This document shows positions 1 to 8,161 of a stretch of 64,000 nt of DNA, one piece after another. How positions within the stretch are numbered: the stretch's first letter is position 1; every line of letters begins with the position of its first letter. The translations under genes were made by a program, and so were the position numbers. Source of the DNA: Microthrixaceae bacterium (GTDB lineage Bacteria > Actinomycetota > Acidimicrobiia > Acidimicrobiales > Microtrichaceae). A model generated the notes under the pieces. The model did not search any database, was not told the origin of the DNA, and worked only from the letters and a program-made list of their open reading frames with translations. The DNA is taken from the NCBI GenBank assembly GCA_020637215.1, contig JACJWI010000002.1, positions 310,001 to 374,000 of the forward strand, given 5' to 3'.

Positions 1-265
1 GCCACGGTTCAAGGCCTTCACCACGATCGATGACACTCAGGGCGCGTGCTTTGATCTCATCGTCGAGGCGGCCCAGGCTCGCTTGAACCGCAGCGAGCGC
101 GAGCCACAGCACGTGCACCTCGTCACTGTCGAGGTGGCGGTAGGCGGCAAGGATCCGACCGGTTGCCTCATCATCAGGGACCTGGTCCTCCAACAGCTCT
201 CGGTAGTCCCCGCGGATATCCGCTGCCAGATCATCGGAGAAGATCCCCGGACCCCATGCGCCCAT
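1..265 (-). CDS. DUF4259-type protein (C-terminus off the window)
   Basis: Reading leftward from an ATG at 265, the frame stays open to the window edge. It begins MGAWGPGIFSDD and continues with an acidic helical stretch and WLALAAVQASLGRLD. The GAWG start and following pattern match small DUF4259-type proteins of actinomycetes; no biochemical role is known to me. An in-frame ATG lies 18 bases upstream (283), but the family normally starts at MGAWG. The C-terminal part lies outside the window. It sits beside a toxin-antitoxin pair at the edge of what looks like a mobile region. Confidence 0.7.
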   Translation of the reverse strand, partial: MGAWGPGIFSDDLAADIRGDYRELLEDQVPDDEATGRILAAYRHLDSDEVHVLWLALAAVQASLGRLDDEIKARALSVIDRGEGLEPW

Positions 266-315
266 GTCGGAGGATTGTCGCATGCACGGACCGAGGGTGC
301 ACTCCGGCGCGTCGT

Positions 316-861
316 CTACTCCCGCAACGCGGCCATCGCGTGTGGGAGCGACGCTGCCAGCACTTCGATGATGTCGTGGCTGGTCTTGGGGTGTCGGCGT
401 CGTCGGGCAGCCATGGCGTCGATCGCTCCGAGCACGCCGATCGGGTCGCGCTCCACGTGTCCCACGACGAAGGTGTCGACGTCGATGGCCTCGATGCCGC
501 GGTCCGCGAGGAGTTCGGGTGGGAAGTCGCGGAGGTTCTCGGTGACGATCATCGGTGCTTCGACATGGACGGCAAGGGCGAGGACGTGGCGGTCCTTCTC
601 GTTGACCGGCATCTCCTCGATCAGCGAGGCCGGTGGCTCGTCCAGGGCGGACGGCAGGGCCTGGTTCATCTGAGCGATCCGGCGATCGATCGCCGCAGGG
701 TCGAGGTCCGCCCGGAGTTTGAGGTTGCGGGTGACCTCGTCGAGGATCTGTGGCGACCAGTGCGGTCGGTACAGGTGCCGTGTCGCCATCGTGAGGACGA
801 GGTCGGTGACCTCGATGCCGTAGAGCACGTTGGCGTCGAGGACAACGACATGTGCGGCCAT
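316..861 (-). CDS. PIN-domain toxin (VapC-like ribonuclease)
   Basis: This 181-residue protein opens with VVLDANVLYG, the first PIN-domain aspartate strand. It also has a central acidic helix (residues about 40-45), NEKDRHVLALAV and TENLRDFP, the usual order of PIN acidic residues that bind metal for RNA cleavage. The last 50 residues carry an Arg-rich segment not needed for the fold. It lies 21 bases downstream of an HTH gene on the same strand, the usual antitoxin-then-toxin order. It is probably a toxin in a type II system; the RNA target cannot be told from sequence. Confidence 0.82.
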   Translation of the reverse strand: MAAHVVVLDANVLYGIEVTDLVLTMATRHLYRPHWSPQILDEVTRNLKLRADLDPAAIDRRIAQMNQALPSALDEPPASLIEEMPVNEKDRHVLALAVHVEAPMIVTENLRDFPPELLADRGIEAIDVDTFVVGHVERDPIGVLGAIDAMAARRRRHPKTSHDIIEVLAASLPHAMAALRE

Positions 862-882
862 CGTGCCCGGGTGCCCAGCGGG

Positions 883-1317
883 CTACTGGTAGAGGCCGAG
901 CTCTTCGGCGTCGGCTGTCATGGCGTCGAGCGCCTCGTTGGCCCGTGCTTCGAGGCGGTCGCGGTACGCGAGAACATCGACGAGCTTCAGGCGCCGATGG
1001 GTGCCGACCATGTGGTGTGGAACTTCACCGGCCTCGATCTGCTTGATCAGGTATGGGCGGCTCACGTTCAACAGCTCGGCTGCCTGGACCGTGGTCAGCT
1101 CGGCATGCAGCGGGATGACCGACACGCCGTTGCCGGCTCGGAGGTTCTCCACGATCGACACCAGCAGCGACTGGATCCGCTCGGGCAGCTCGATCGCGTC
1201 GCCGTCGGGTCCGACCAGCCGTGGAAGGCTGGTGCCGGTTCCTTCCAGGGCGCGCACGACGGCTTCCAGCACCTCGGGGCCGAGGGCGTCGGGTCGGACT
1301 TCGAGCACGTCACTCAC
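883..1317 (-). CDS. Antitoxin with excisionase/MerR-type HTH, partner of the PIN toxin
   Basis: A GTG start gives 144 residues. The C-terminal half contains LTTVQAAELLNVSRPYLIKQ followed by a short wing with VGTHRRL, the pattern of excisionase/MerR-like winged helices. The N-terminal 60 residues look like a separate helical domain, perhaps for toxin binding. The stop is 21 bases before the PIN gene, so the two are probably one operon in which this product represses its own promoter and neutralises the toxin. DNA upstream (about 1318-1380) is visibly richer in A and T than its surroundings and probably holds the promoter and operator. The alternative, an excisionase for the nearby integrase, is less likely given the PIN partner. 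Confidence 0.8.
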   Translation of the reverse strand: MSDVLEVRPDALGPEVLEAVVRALEGTGTSLPRLVGPDGDAIELPERIQSLLVSIVENLRAGNGVSVIPLHAELTTVQAAELLNVSRPYLIKQIEAGEVPHHMVGTHRRLKLVDVLAYRDRLEARANEALDAMTADAEELGLYQ

Positions 1318-1403
1318 GGCGACAAGCGTATCTACAAATGAAATAAACGCAACGATGTATGCCGCCGAGCCGATCTGACCGTTGTTCGGCCAGACTCGTA
1401 TCG

Positions 1404-1598
1404 GTGATCACGACGGACCAGGAGTATGACCAGTCGCGGGAGAAGCTCGCGTCGCTGGTCGGTTCGATCGCCAGCACCGAAGCGGGCGCCGCAGGCGACG
1501 ATGAGTTCCGTGACCTGCAACTCAGCGGACTGCGTAGCTTCGCCGACGACCTGCGGACCGAGATCGCCGACTACGAGACACAACAGAAGCGGCGTTGA
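1404..1598 (+). CDS. Small hypothetical protein coupled to the DUF6228-like gene
   Basis: A GTG at 1404 gives a 64-residue product beginning with an ITTDQEYDQSREKL segment, acidic and probably all helical. It has no signal peptide, membrane segment or recognised domain. An in-frame ATG at 1359 would add 15 Arg/Ser-rich residues that look like non-coding sequence. The N-terminus recalls the leader helix of HigA-type antitoxins (MI-x-NE-x-EY), but no HTH follows. The stop overlaps the TTG start of the next gene, so the two are probably translated together. Function unknown. Confidence 0.5.
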   Translation: MITTDQEYDQSREKLASLVGSIASTEAGAAGDDEFRDLQLSGLRSFADDLRTEIADYETQQKRR

Positions 1599-2011
1599 CG
1601 TTGGCCGAAGTTCGCATCGCCGGTGAGGAGGGCCGGGCACTGGTTCTCCAGCACCCACAGCTCGACGGAGATGGCGGCTGGCGTTACACCGCCACCCTGG
1701 AGTTCGAGACGGGCCGAGCGAGCGTCGAAGTCTGGGACTACGGAGACCCACGTTTGCCGGAGGTTTTCCGCCAGGCTGCGGACCAGTGGCGAGGCTTCCA
1801 GGGTGCCATCGAGTTCGCCTCGATCGAGGGGCAGCTCGAGATGGCGCTGACGCACGACGGAAAGGGAACCATCAGCTGTGTCGCGACCGTGCGCCAGCCG
1901 TGGCCACCGACGTGGCGAACCACAATCGAGCTCTCGTTCGGCGCAGGTGCTCACGCCGAGCAGATCGCCCGGGATGTCGAGGCGTTTTTCGCTAGAGCGG
2001 CGCCGGCATAG
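1595..2011 (+). CDS. DUF6228-like protein
   Basis: A TTG start overlaps the previous stop. The 138 residues form alternating strands, with WDYGDPRLPEVFRQAADQW and a second block with ALTHDGKG and WRTTIELSFGAG. This strand pattern around a conserved DYGDP and trailing WRGF resembles DUF6228 proteins of actinomycetes, which are small, cytoplasmic and of unknown function. It is cotranscribed with the 64-residue upstream gene. It could be an immunity or antitoxin-like protein given the accessory setting, but nothing in the sequence shows that. Confidence 0.65.
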   Translation: MTLAEVRIAGEEGRALVLQHPQLDGDGGWRYTATLEFETGRASVEVWDYGDPRLPEVFRQAADQWRGFQGAIEFASIEGQLEMALTHDGKGTISCVATVRQPWPPTWRTTIELSFGAGAHAEQIARDVEAFFARAAPA

Positions 2012-2025
2012 CCGGAGGAAGCGCG

Positions 2026-2430
2026 CTACTCCGGCCCAGAACCTGGCACGTAACTGATCCAGTCCAGCAGTGGAGCGCGTTGCTCTAGGTCGAGCCTGCT
2101 GAGCGCCGCTCGCGCCAGCAACCGAACTGTCTCCCACCCTTCATCGTGCTCTACCGCCTCGGTGGTCCACCAAGCGGCGTGTTCCTCGCCAGAACGCTCC
2201 TCGAAGAACACCGAGATCGCGTCGAGGACCTCGCATCGGGCTGCTTCCTCAACCCGATGACCGGCCACGAGCCGGTCCAAGGTGATCTGGACGTCAGACC
2301 AGGTGAGTGCCAGCTCGTCGGCGACCGCCACGTAGTCCGGCAACGCCGCGACCTGCCCGTCTGGGTCCAGAGCCAGGAGGCGCAGCGTCTCCGCCAGCGC
2401 GTGCTCTGCGAAGTCCAACTCGTCAACCAC
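2026..2430 (-). CDS. Hypothetical acidic helical protein
   Basis: A GTG start gives 134 residues, very acidic and apparently all helical, without signal or membrane segments. Recurring Leu/Ala heptads (residues 8-60) suggest a helical bundle. I do not recognise the family. It converges on the DUF6228-like gene with 14 bases between stops. Its promoter would lie in the region shared with the divergent relaxase gene. Size and context fit accessory cargo such as an immunity protein, but that is only a guess from position. Confidence 0.5.
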   Translation of the reverse strand: MVDELDFAEHALAETLRLLALDPDGQVAALPDYVAVADELALTWSDVQITLDRLVAGHRVEEAARCEVLDAISVFFEERSGEEHAAWWTTEAVEHDEGWETVRLLARAALSRLDLEQRAPLLDWISYVPGSGPE

Positions 2431-2501
2431 GAACCGATTCTCCCACCGTCGACCTCGGCCACCCGCCCAAGTTCCTCGCGAAGTTTCGGGCTCTCGATGG
2501 G

Positions 2502-2511
2502 CCTACGTAGG
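2502..2511. other. Perfect 10-bp palindrome upstream of the relaxase (oriT or operator candidate)
   Basis: CCTACGTAGG reads the same on both strands. It lies about 100 bases before the relaxase start, next to a short repeated AAGTT motif (2470-2486). MobF relaxases usually nick an origin close to their own gene, so this intergenic stretch (2431-2607) is the place to look, but a 10-bp palindrome is weak evidence. Confidence 0.2.
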
Positions 2512-2607
2512 TATGGAGGGACAGACGAGTGCATTCGGTCGAACGGGAGGTCAGCCTGGTCGCCCGCCTTCTGATCGACGCCGTGCGGGCTGGTGGTGGC
2601 CGCGGTG

Positions 2608-5304
2608 ATGCGGGTGACGACGCTGAAGGCGTCGGCCGATCGGTTGGATGGGCTCTCGTATTACGCGGGCCTGGCCGAGGACCGGGGTCGTCCGGGTCTG
2701 GGTCGTGGTCCGGTGGACTACTACCTCGATCCGGACGAACCACCGGGTCGTTGGTGGGGGAGCGGTCGGGGTGCGCTCGGCCTCGATGGCGTGGTTGCCG
2801 GGGAGGATCTGCGGGTCGTGCTCGAAGGTCGTCATCCTGGGTCGGGGGCGGGTCTGGGCCGCCGGTTCGGCGATACCTCTGCCCGTGGGTTTGATGCGAC
2901 GTTCTCGGCACCGAAGTCGGTGTCGGTGCTGTGGGCGCTCAGTCCGGATTCGTGGGTGCGTGCCGAGGTCCTCGCCGCGCATGACGCCGCGGTCGACGCG
3001 GCCCTCGGCTGGTTCGAGTGTCACGGTGCGGTGACTCGGCGGGGGACCGACGGGGTGTTCCAGGTCGACACCCAGGGCCTCACTGCTGCGTTGTTCCGCC
3101 AGCACACCTCGCGCACGATCGATCCGCAGTTGCACACCCATGCGGTCATCTCGGCGAAGGTGCAGGACCCGACCGGCCGCTGGCTCTCACTGGATGCACG
3201 GTTCTTGAAGTACCAGCAGCGGACGATCGGCTGGATCTACGACGCCGCGCTGCGTGCCGAGCTGACGAACCGTCTCGGTGTCACCTGGGCCGAACCCGGC
3301 GACGGTGCCCGAGACCTCACCTGCATCCCCGCCGAGGTGAACGCGGAGTTCTCGACCCGCACGACCCAGGTCGACGCGAAGCTCACCGAGCTGGTTCGCC
3401 GTTGGAGCTACGACCACGACGGCGCCGACCCGGATGCCCGGACGATCGCGGGGTTGCAGCGTGCTGCGGTGGTCGCTTCACGCCCTGCCAAGGGGCACGG
3501 GTTCGATCCGTCGGTGCTGCGGCTGGGCTGGGAGGAACACGCACGGGCGATCGGCTTCGATCCCGACCACCTCACTGCCGATGAGCTGACCGCCCGGCAA
3601 CCAGAGGCGTCTCGTGTGCCGGACGAGGATCTGATCGACGAAGCGCTCATGCGGGTGAGCGAGGAGTCCTCGACATGGCTGCGCGCCGATCTGGCACGGC
3701 ACCTCGCCACTCTCCTCGACCCCCGTGCTGGGGCCAACGGTGCTGCGTTGGTCGCCGAAGTCGACCGGCTCGCCGAGCTTGCCGAACGGCTCTGTGCCCC
3801 GCTCGGGCCGGAACCCGACGGCGCGCCGATGCTGCGCGCCGATGACCGTCCGGTCACCGAGCACGTCACCGACCGGCGTTTCAGCACCCACCGCATCCTC
3901 CGCGAAGAACAGGACCTGCAGACCTGGGCCGAGACCAACACTCGGCACATCCCGCTGAACGGTGACGCTCGGCGCGACGCCGCCGAAGCGATCGCCGGTC
4001 ATGCTCCATTGGTTGTCCTCGTGGGACCGGCCGGTACCGGCAAGACCCGCACCACCGCGACCGCGGTCGCCGAGTTGCAGGAGCTCGGCCGTCCGGTCAT
4101 CGGGCTTGCCCCTTCAGGCAAGGCCGCCGACGTGCTGTGTACCGAGGCGGACTGTTCGACTGACACGCTCGCCGGGTTCCTCACCCGTCACCGACACCGC
4201 CGCACGAAGTGGCCTGCGGGCACCACGGTCATCCTCGACGAAGCCGGGATGACCGCCACCGCGGACCTCGCCCAACTCGTCCACCTTGTTCGTGTGAACC
4301 GGTGGCGTCTCGTTGCCGTCGGTGACCCCGAACAGCTCCCCTCGGTTGCCCGAGGCGGGGTGTTCGCTCACTGGTGCAACACCGTGGCACACCACACCCT
4401 CGACACGCCGAGACGGTTCAGCGAGCCCTGGGAAGCCACCGCCAGCCTCGGACTGCGCGCAGGACACCCCGCAGCAGTCCAGCTCTACACGGATCACCGC
4501 CGGCTGCACACCGCCCACCCGGCGCTCGTAGCCGGCCAGGTCGCCCGCGCGCACCAACACCACACCGCATCGGGCCGGTCCGTCGCGATCACCACCAACA
4601 CCGCCGAGACCGCCACAGCGATCAACCAGGAGATCCAACACCTCACCCGCCGGACGGGCAGCCCCGGGGTGATGCTGCACGACGGGACCACGGCGAGGCC
4701 CGGCGATCGGATCGCCACCCGCCGCAACGACCCCCGCCTGCGGACCGATGGCGGTGAGCGAGTCCGGAACCGGCACACCTGGACCGTCCAGGCTGTCCAC
4801 GCCGGCGGAGCCATCGTGGCGACCGACGACCAGCGAGGAACCGTGACCCTCCCCGCCGACTACGTGAACGCGCACGTCGAGCTCGGCTGGGCCGTGACCG
4901 GATACGGCAACCAAGGCGACACCGTCGACATCGGCATCGCCGTGCTGGAGCCGACCAGCAGCCGGAACCACGCCTACGTGGCCATGACCCGAGGTCGCGA
5001 GGCGAACCACGCCCTCATCCTCGACCGGACCGGGACCACGGATCCGGCAGAGCGCCTGGCCGAGATCATCACCCGACCAACCCGAGCCCACTCCGCGCTC
5101 GCCACCCAACAACGCCTCCACCGAGACGCTGGAGTCGAACCGCCGACGCTCGACGACATGGCCGAACCGCCGAAGACGACCGTGTCCGGAGAGCCCCCGA
5201 CGGTGGCCCCCGAGCTCGACGAGAAGGTCGCCGCCATCACGAGACGACTCGACGCCCTCCAACGACGGGCACCGAGCCGAGACGGGCAGGGACTCGGCCT
5301 GTAG
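2608..5304 (+). CDS. MobF-family conjugative relaxase-helicase (TrwC/TraA-like)
   Basis: The 898-residue protein nicks and unwinds DNA for conjugative transfer. Near the N-terminus is a tandem tyrosine pair (LSYYAGLAED, residues 18-19), the MobF nucleophile region. Around residues 156-170 lies HTSRTIDPQLHTHAV, the three-histidine metal motif. The C-terminal half is a superfamily I helicase: Walker A GPAGTGKT (about 463-470), DEAGM, VAVGDPEQLPSV, and a final YVAMTRGRE motif. I chose ATG 2608; GTG codons at 2593-2605 are alternatives. At 898 residues it is near the lower end for the family. No coupling protein or type IV secretion genes are visible, so the element would be mobilizable, or conjugative only with genes to the left of the window. 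Confidence 0.93.
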   Translation: MRVTTLKASADRLDGLSYYAGLAEDRGRPGLGRGPVDYYLDPDEPPGRWWGSGRGALGLDGVVAGEDLRVVLEGRHPGSGAGLGRRFGDTSARGFDATFSAPKSVSVLWALSPDSWVRAEVLAAHDAAVDAALGWFECHGAVTRRGTDGVFQVDTQGLTAALFRQHTSRTIDPQLHTHAVISAKVQDPTGRWLSLDARFLKYQQRTIGWIYDAALRAELTNRLGVTWAEPGDGARDLTCIPAEVNAEFSTRTTQVDAKLTELVRRWSYDHDGADPDARTIAGLQRAAVVASRPAKGHGFDPSVLRLGWEEHARAIGFDPDHLTADELTARQPEASRVPDEDLIDEALMRVSEESSTWLRADLARHLATLLDPRAGANGAALVAEVDRLAELAERLCAPLGPEPDGAPMLRADDRPVTEHVTDRRFSTHRILREEQDLQTWAETNTRHIPLNGDARRDAAEAIAGHAPLVVLVGPAGTGKTRTTATAVAELQELGRPVIGLAPSGKAADVLCTEADCSTDTLAGFLTRHRHRRTKWPAGTTVILDEAGMTATADLAQLVHLVRVNRWRLVAVGDPEQLPSVARGGVFAHWCNTVAHHTLDTPRRFSEPWEATASLGLRAGHPAAVQLYTDHRRLHTAHPALVAGQVARAHQHHTASGRSVAITTNTAETATAINQEIQHLTRRTGSPGVMLHDGTTARPGDRIATRRNDPRLRTDGGERVRNRHTWTVQAVHAGGAIVATDDQRGTVTLPADYVNAHVELGWAVTGYGNQGDTVDIGIAVLEPTSSRNHAYVAMTRGREANHALILDRTGTTDPAERLAEIITRPTRAHSALATQQRLHRDAGVEPPTLDDMAEPPKTTVSGEPPTVAPELDEKVAAITRRLDALQRRAPSRDGQGLGL

Positions 5305-5418
5305 CGGTCCTCGACAGTCCCGCCTTGGCCTGCCACGATGGCCGCATCGCTCGTCGACGGCGTCATGTCGGCCTCTACGTTCGGACGCCGCGCGTCCGTG
5401 TCCTGGAAGGCCCCGCCG

Positions 5419-6507
5419 ATGGCGATCAAGAAGCTCCCCAATGGACGCTGGGAAGCGTCCTATCGCGACCCCGCCGGACGAGAACGCGTCAAGCACCACC
5501 GCACCCGCATCGACGCCGACCGGTGGCTCACCACCGTCAAGGAACAGCTCCACCGTGGCGACTACGTGGACCCGCGCCTTGGAAGGCGACGTTTCGCCTC
5601 GTTCGCCGAGGACTGGCTCGCCGCTGCCAAGGCACACGTCCGACCGAAGACCTGGGCGCACTACGAGTCGATCCTCCGTGTCCACGTCCTGCCCACGTTC
5701 GCTGACCAGCCCGTCGGTGCCATCAGCCCCGCCGACGTTCGTCGCTACATCACCGACAGCGTCGAGGCCGGCTCCGCTCCCGGCACCGTGCGTTCGGCCC
5801 GCAAGGTGCTTCGCCTCGTCTTGGCTACCGCCCAAGCCGACGGCGCGATCCGAGCCAACCCGTGCGACGGGTCGCGCGTCCCCGCTTCCCCGAAGGCCGA
5901 GATGGTGTTCCTCAGCGTCGAACAGGTCGAGAGGCTCGCGACGGCCATCGACGAGCGCTACGCCACCCTTGTCCGTCTCGCGGCCTTCACCGGTCTGCGC
6001 GCCGGGGAGATCTGCGCACTTCGAGTGGGTCGTGTCGATCTCGTCAGCGGCCGGATCACCGTCGCCGAGTCCGTCACCGAGGTACAGGGTCTCGGGCTTC
6101 ACTTCAGCGAGCCCAAGACCTACGAGCGCCGATCGGTGACCCTTCCCGCCTTCCTCGCCGATGAGCTCGCCGCTCACCTCGAGGACCGGCCTGGCGATCC
6201 CGGCACCCTCGTGTTCACTTCACCCGAGGGCTCGACCCCGAACCACAAGAACTTCTACCGCCGCCACTTCAAGCCTGCCGTCTCCGTTGCGGACCTTCCG
6301 GCCGAGACCAGGTTCCACGATCTCCGGCACACCTGCGCCGCCCTCTGCATCGCGCTCGGCGCCCACCCCAAGGCCATCCAGGAGCGTCTCGGCCACTCCT
6401 CCATCACCGTCACCCTCGATCGCTACGGCCACCTCTTCCCCAAGCTGGACGAGACCCTCACCGAACGCCTCGACGACCTCCACTGGGCTGTCGTCGAGCG
6501 GCGCTGA
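5419..6507 (+). CDS. Tyrosine recombinase / phage-type integrase
   Basis: The 362-residue protein starts MAIKKLPNGRWEASYRD, the arm-binding N-terminus common in actinomycete integrases. A SAM-like core-binding domain follows (FASFAEDWL to ATAQADGA), then the catalytic domain. Visible active-site residues are R194 (TGLRAGE), H300 and R303 (HDLRHT), H326 (LGHSS) and Y336 (DRYGHLF), so it appears active. ATG 5419 was preferred over 5338 because the 27 extra residues lack conservation-like features. It follows the relaxase by about 110 bases. It probably integrates the element to its left and right into a site such as the tRNA-Ala gene at 7988-8061. Confidence 0.93.
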   Translation: MAIKKLPNGRWEASYRDPAGRERVKHHRTRIDADRWLTTVKEQLHRGDYVDPRLGRRRFASFAEDWLAAAKAHVRPKTWAHYESILRVHVLPTFADQPVGAISPADVRRYITDSVEAGSAPGTVRSARKVLRLVLATAQADGAIRANPCDGSRVPASPKAEMVFLSVEQVERLATAIDERYATLVRLAAFTGLRAGEICALRVGRVDLVSGRITVAESVTEVQGLGLHFSEPKTYERRSVTLPAFLADELAAHLEDRPGDPGTLVFTSPEGSTPNHKNFYRRHFKPAVSVADLPAETRFHDLRHTCAALCIALGAHPKAIQERLGHSSITVTLDRYGHLFPKLDETLTERLDDLHWAVVERR

Positions 6508-6521
6508 TCTTCAGCAACCGA

Positions 6522-7412
6522 TCATCCGCACTGGAGGACCAGCCACGCCTCGTCGCAGGCAGCGGCGACCGGGAGTGTCCGGCGGAACGTGAAGTACAGA
6601 GTGCCGACGTCGCCCCACATCCATCCAGCATCGTCGTCCGTGTCGAGCTGGAGGAGGAGCCGCCAGTCCGCCTCACGGTCGACGCGGAAGGTCGGTTCAG
6701 CGTGACGCCACTGCTCGGACGTACCGAGCGGCAAGCCGCGGGACACGACATCGCACTCTCGCCAGATCGGGCCCTGCTGCAGGCGCGGCCACCCGCCGAT
6801 CTGGTGGTTGGGACTCGACTCGACATCAACGACCTCGTTCCAGTCATCCTGCATCGGGAAGAACCTCTGCCGGGCCGCCTCCGCCGCCGGTGTTCGGTCC
6901 TGATGCGGCGGGAAGACCGACTCGACCGCCGGTTCCTCCCAGCCCGGAATCGACAGCGTCTGCTGTGGCGCAAGACCGATCGAAACGAACGTTTCCACCC
7001 CGTCAGGAGCACCTACGGCTCGCGCATCGTCCGGGTCCACGAGGATCACTCGCCACCCACCTCGATCCTCAGGCTCGAACCCCCACGGCTGCTCTTCGTC
7101 GTCGTAGAAGAAGTTGAGGACGCCCTGCGACGGGAGGCCCGGCTCGGTGTCGAACTGCGACAGTTCAGCCAGGTCGATGACTGCGACAAGCGACAGTGGT
7201 CGATCGTTCCAACGAGGCCACTGGTTGGAGTCGACGAGAAGCGCGCCACCACCCAGATGCGACCGAGTCGGATCGTCCGTGTGATGCATGCGGACCGCCG
7301 GACGGGCGAGCGACTCCACCACCGCTGCCGCCTCGGGGTTCAGCTGCTCCCTGCAGATATGGGAGAGGCGCGCCCGGAGAGCCCCGGTCTCAGGGTTCAT
7401 CACCCGATCCAT
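6522..7412 (-). CDS. DUF1963 (YwqG-like) protein
   Basis: The 296 residues show the DUF1963 pattern: LGGGALLVDSNQWPRW early, SLVAVIDLAEL (residues about 75-85), GVLNFFYDDEEQPWG, and a late LLLQLDTDDDAGWMWGDVGTLYF block. These cytoplasmic proteins are widespread, and some sit beside polymorphic toxins, but no reaction is established that I can name. It converges on the integrase with 14 bases between stops and overlaps the upstream gene by 23 bases, so the two are probably cotranscribed. Cargo of the putative integrated element is the simplest reading. Confidence 0.78.
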   Translation of the reverse strand: MDRVMNPETGALRARLSHICREQLNPEAAAVVESLARPAVRMHHTDDPTRSHLGGGALLVDSNQWPRWNDRPLSLVAVIDLAELSQFDTEPGLPSQGVLNFFYDDEEQPWGFEPEDRGGWRVILVDPDDARAVGAPDGVETFVSIGLAPQQTLSIPGWEEPAVESVFPPHQDRTPAAEAARQRFFPMQDDWNEVVDVESSPNHQIGGWPRLQQGPIWRECDVVSRGLPLGTSEQWRHAEPTFRVDREADWRLLLQLDTDDDAGWMWGDVGTLYFTFRRTLPVAAACDEAWLVLQCG

Positions 7413-7812
7413 TCTCTGCCTGCTGTCCCTCGATCCCGAACTTCTCCACGACGAAGCGCCAGAACAGAGGCACGGCCTCCGCCGCCGAGCGTTCGACGCG
7501 ATCGTTTCTCCCGCTGTGCGAGAGGTGCTCGATCACTACGTCGCCGTTGTCGGCTGGATTCAGGGAACCCACTGGCGCTGAGACCCGAAGGACCTCGAGC
7601 GGCGGATCGGCAATGGGCCGATCTGTCACCAGCAGGTCGTGCATCGACGTCATGGCTGCGAGGAGCTCTCTGCTCAGGGACGCTTCAACGCTCTTCACGA
7701 TCTCCACCATGTACCCGAACGCGGGCTCCCCTGACGCGAGGTCCTCGTATCGCTCTCGAAGTTCGGACCACGGTTGGCTCTTGAACTGGTGACGCCAGGC
7801 CAACGACTTCAC
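7390..7812 (-). CDS. Hypothetical protein upstream of DUF1963 gene
   Basis: The 140-residue product starts at GTG 7812, chosen because AGGGGG lies six bases upstream; a GTG at 7857 would add 15 residues. It is mainly helical with aromatic-rich WRHQFKSQPWSELRERYEDL near the N-terminus and no signal or membrane segment. I do not recognise the family. Its 3' end overlaps the DUF1963 start by 23 bases, which implies coupled translation. The pair could act together, perhaps in defence or immunity, but this rests only on arrangement. Confidence 0.5.
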   Translation of the reverse strand: MKSLAWRHQFKSQPWSELRERYEDLASGEPAFGYMVEIVKSVEASLSRELLAAMTSMHDLLVTDRPIADPPLEVLRVSAPVGSLNPADNGDVVIEHLSHSGRNDRVERSAAEAVPLFWRFVVEKFGIEGQQAENGSGDEP

Positions 7813-7987
7813 AGCGGCCCCCTCTCGGACGACGTCAGGACCCCTCGATGCTCTCACCTTGTGCCACTGCGTATCGCCTCTTTACCACCCGGTCCTCGCG
7901 GGGTTTTCGCGGAGTCGAGGCCGGTGGGTGGGTCGGCCGATGGCTGACCGTGGGTGCAGATCCCTTGGGGGGCAAGGGATCGGAGAG

Positions 7988-8061
7988 TGGAGCTGATGGG
8001 ACTCGAACCCACGACCCCCTGCTTGCAAAGCAGGTGCTCTAGCCAGCTGAGCTACAGCCCC
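7988..8061 (-). tRNA. tRNA-Ala(TGC)
   Basis: The reverse strand folds as a full cloverleaf: acceptor GGGGCTG with CAGCTCC, D arm GCTCAGCTGGCTAGAGC, anticodon loop TTTGCAA reading TGC for alanine, and a T arm with GGGTTCGAGTCCC. CCA is not encoded. The 3' end points left, toward the integrase and relaxase. This is the orientation expected if a tyrosine recombinase used the tRNA 3' end as its attachment site. Confidence 0.95.
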
Positions 8062-8071
8062 GGAGCGGAGC

Positions 8072-8077
8072 ACTCTA
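8072..8077 (-). promoter_or_regulatory. Probable -10 box of tRNA-Ala
   Basis: On the minus strand TAGAGT stands about 10 bases before the tRNA 5' end, a good distance for a -10 hexamer. No convincing -35 was seen. Confidence 0.3.
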
Positions 8078-8161
8078 ACCGGGATCGGGGCGGCGCTCCG
8101 TTCCGTCGCTCGACGCAGCATCACGTCGAGCAGCCGACGGGAGCTCGGGGTCGACCCCGCC

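Noticed and set aside
4114..6177. Long open frame on the minus strand (687 residues) opposite the relaxase and integrase
   Set aside because: Composition is Gly/Arg/His/Asp-rich without motifs, and the plus strand has clear relaxase and integrase motifs. It is a shadow of high-GC coding.
8062..8161. Second attachment site or tRNA fragment right of tRNA-Ala
   Set aside because: No copy of the tRNA 3' end was seen on the right, and attachment geometry points to the left.
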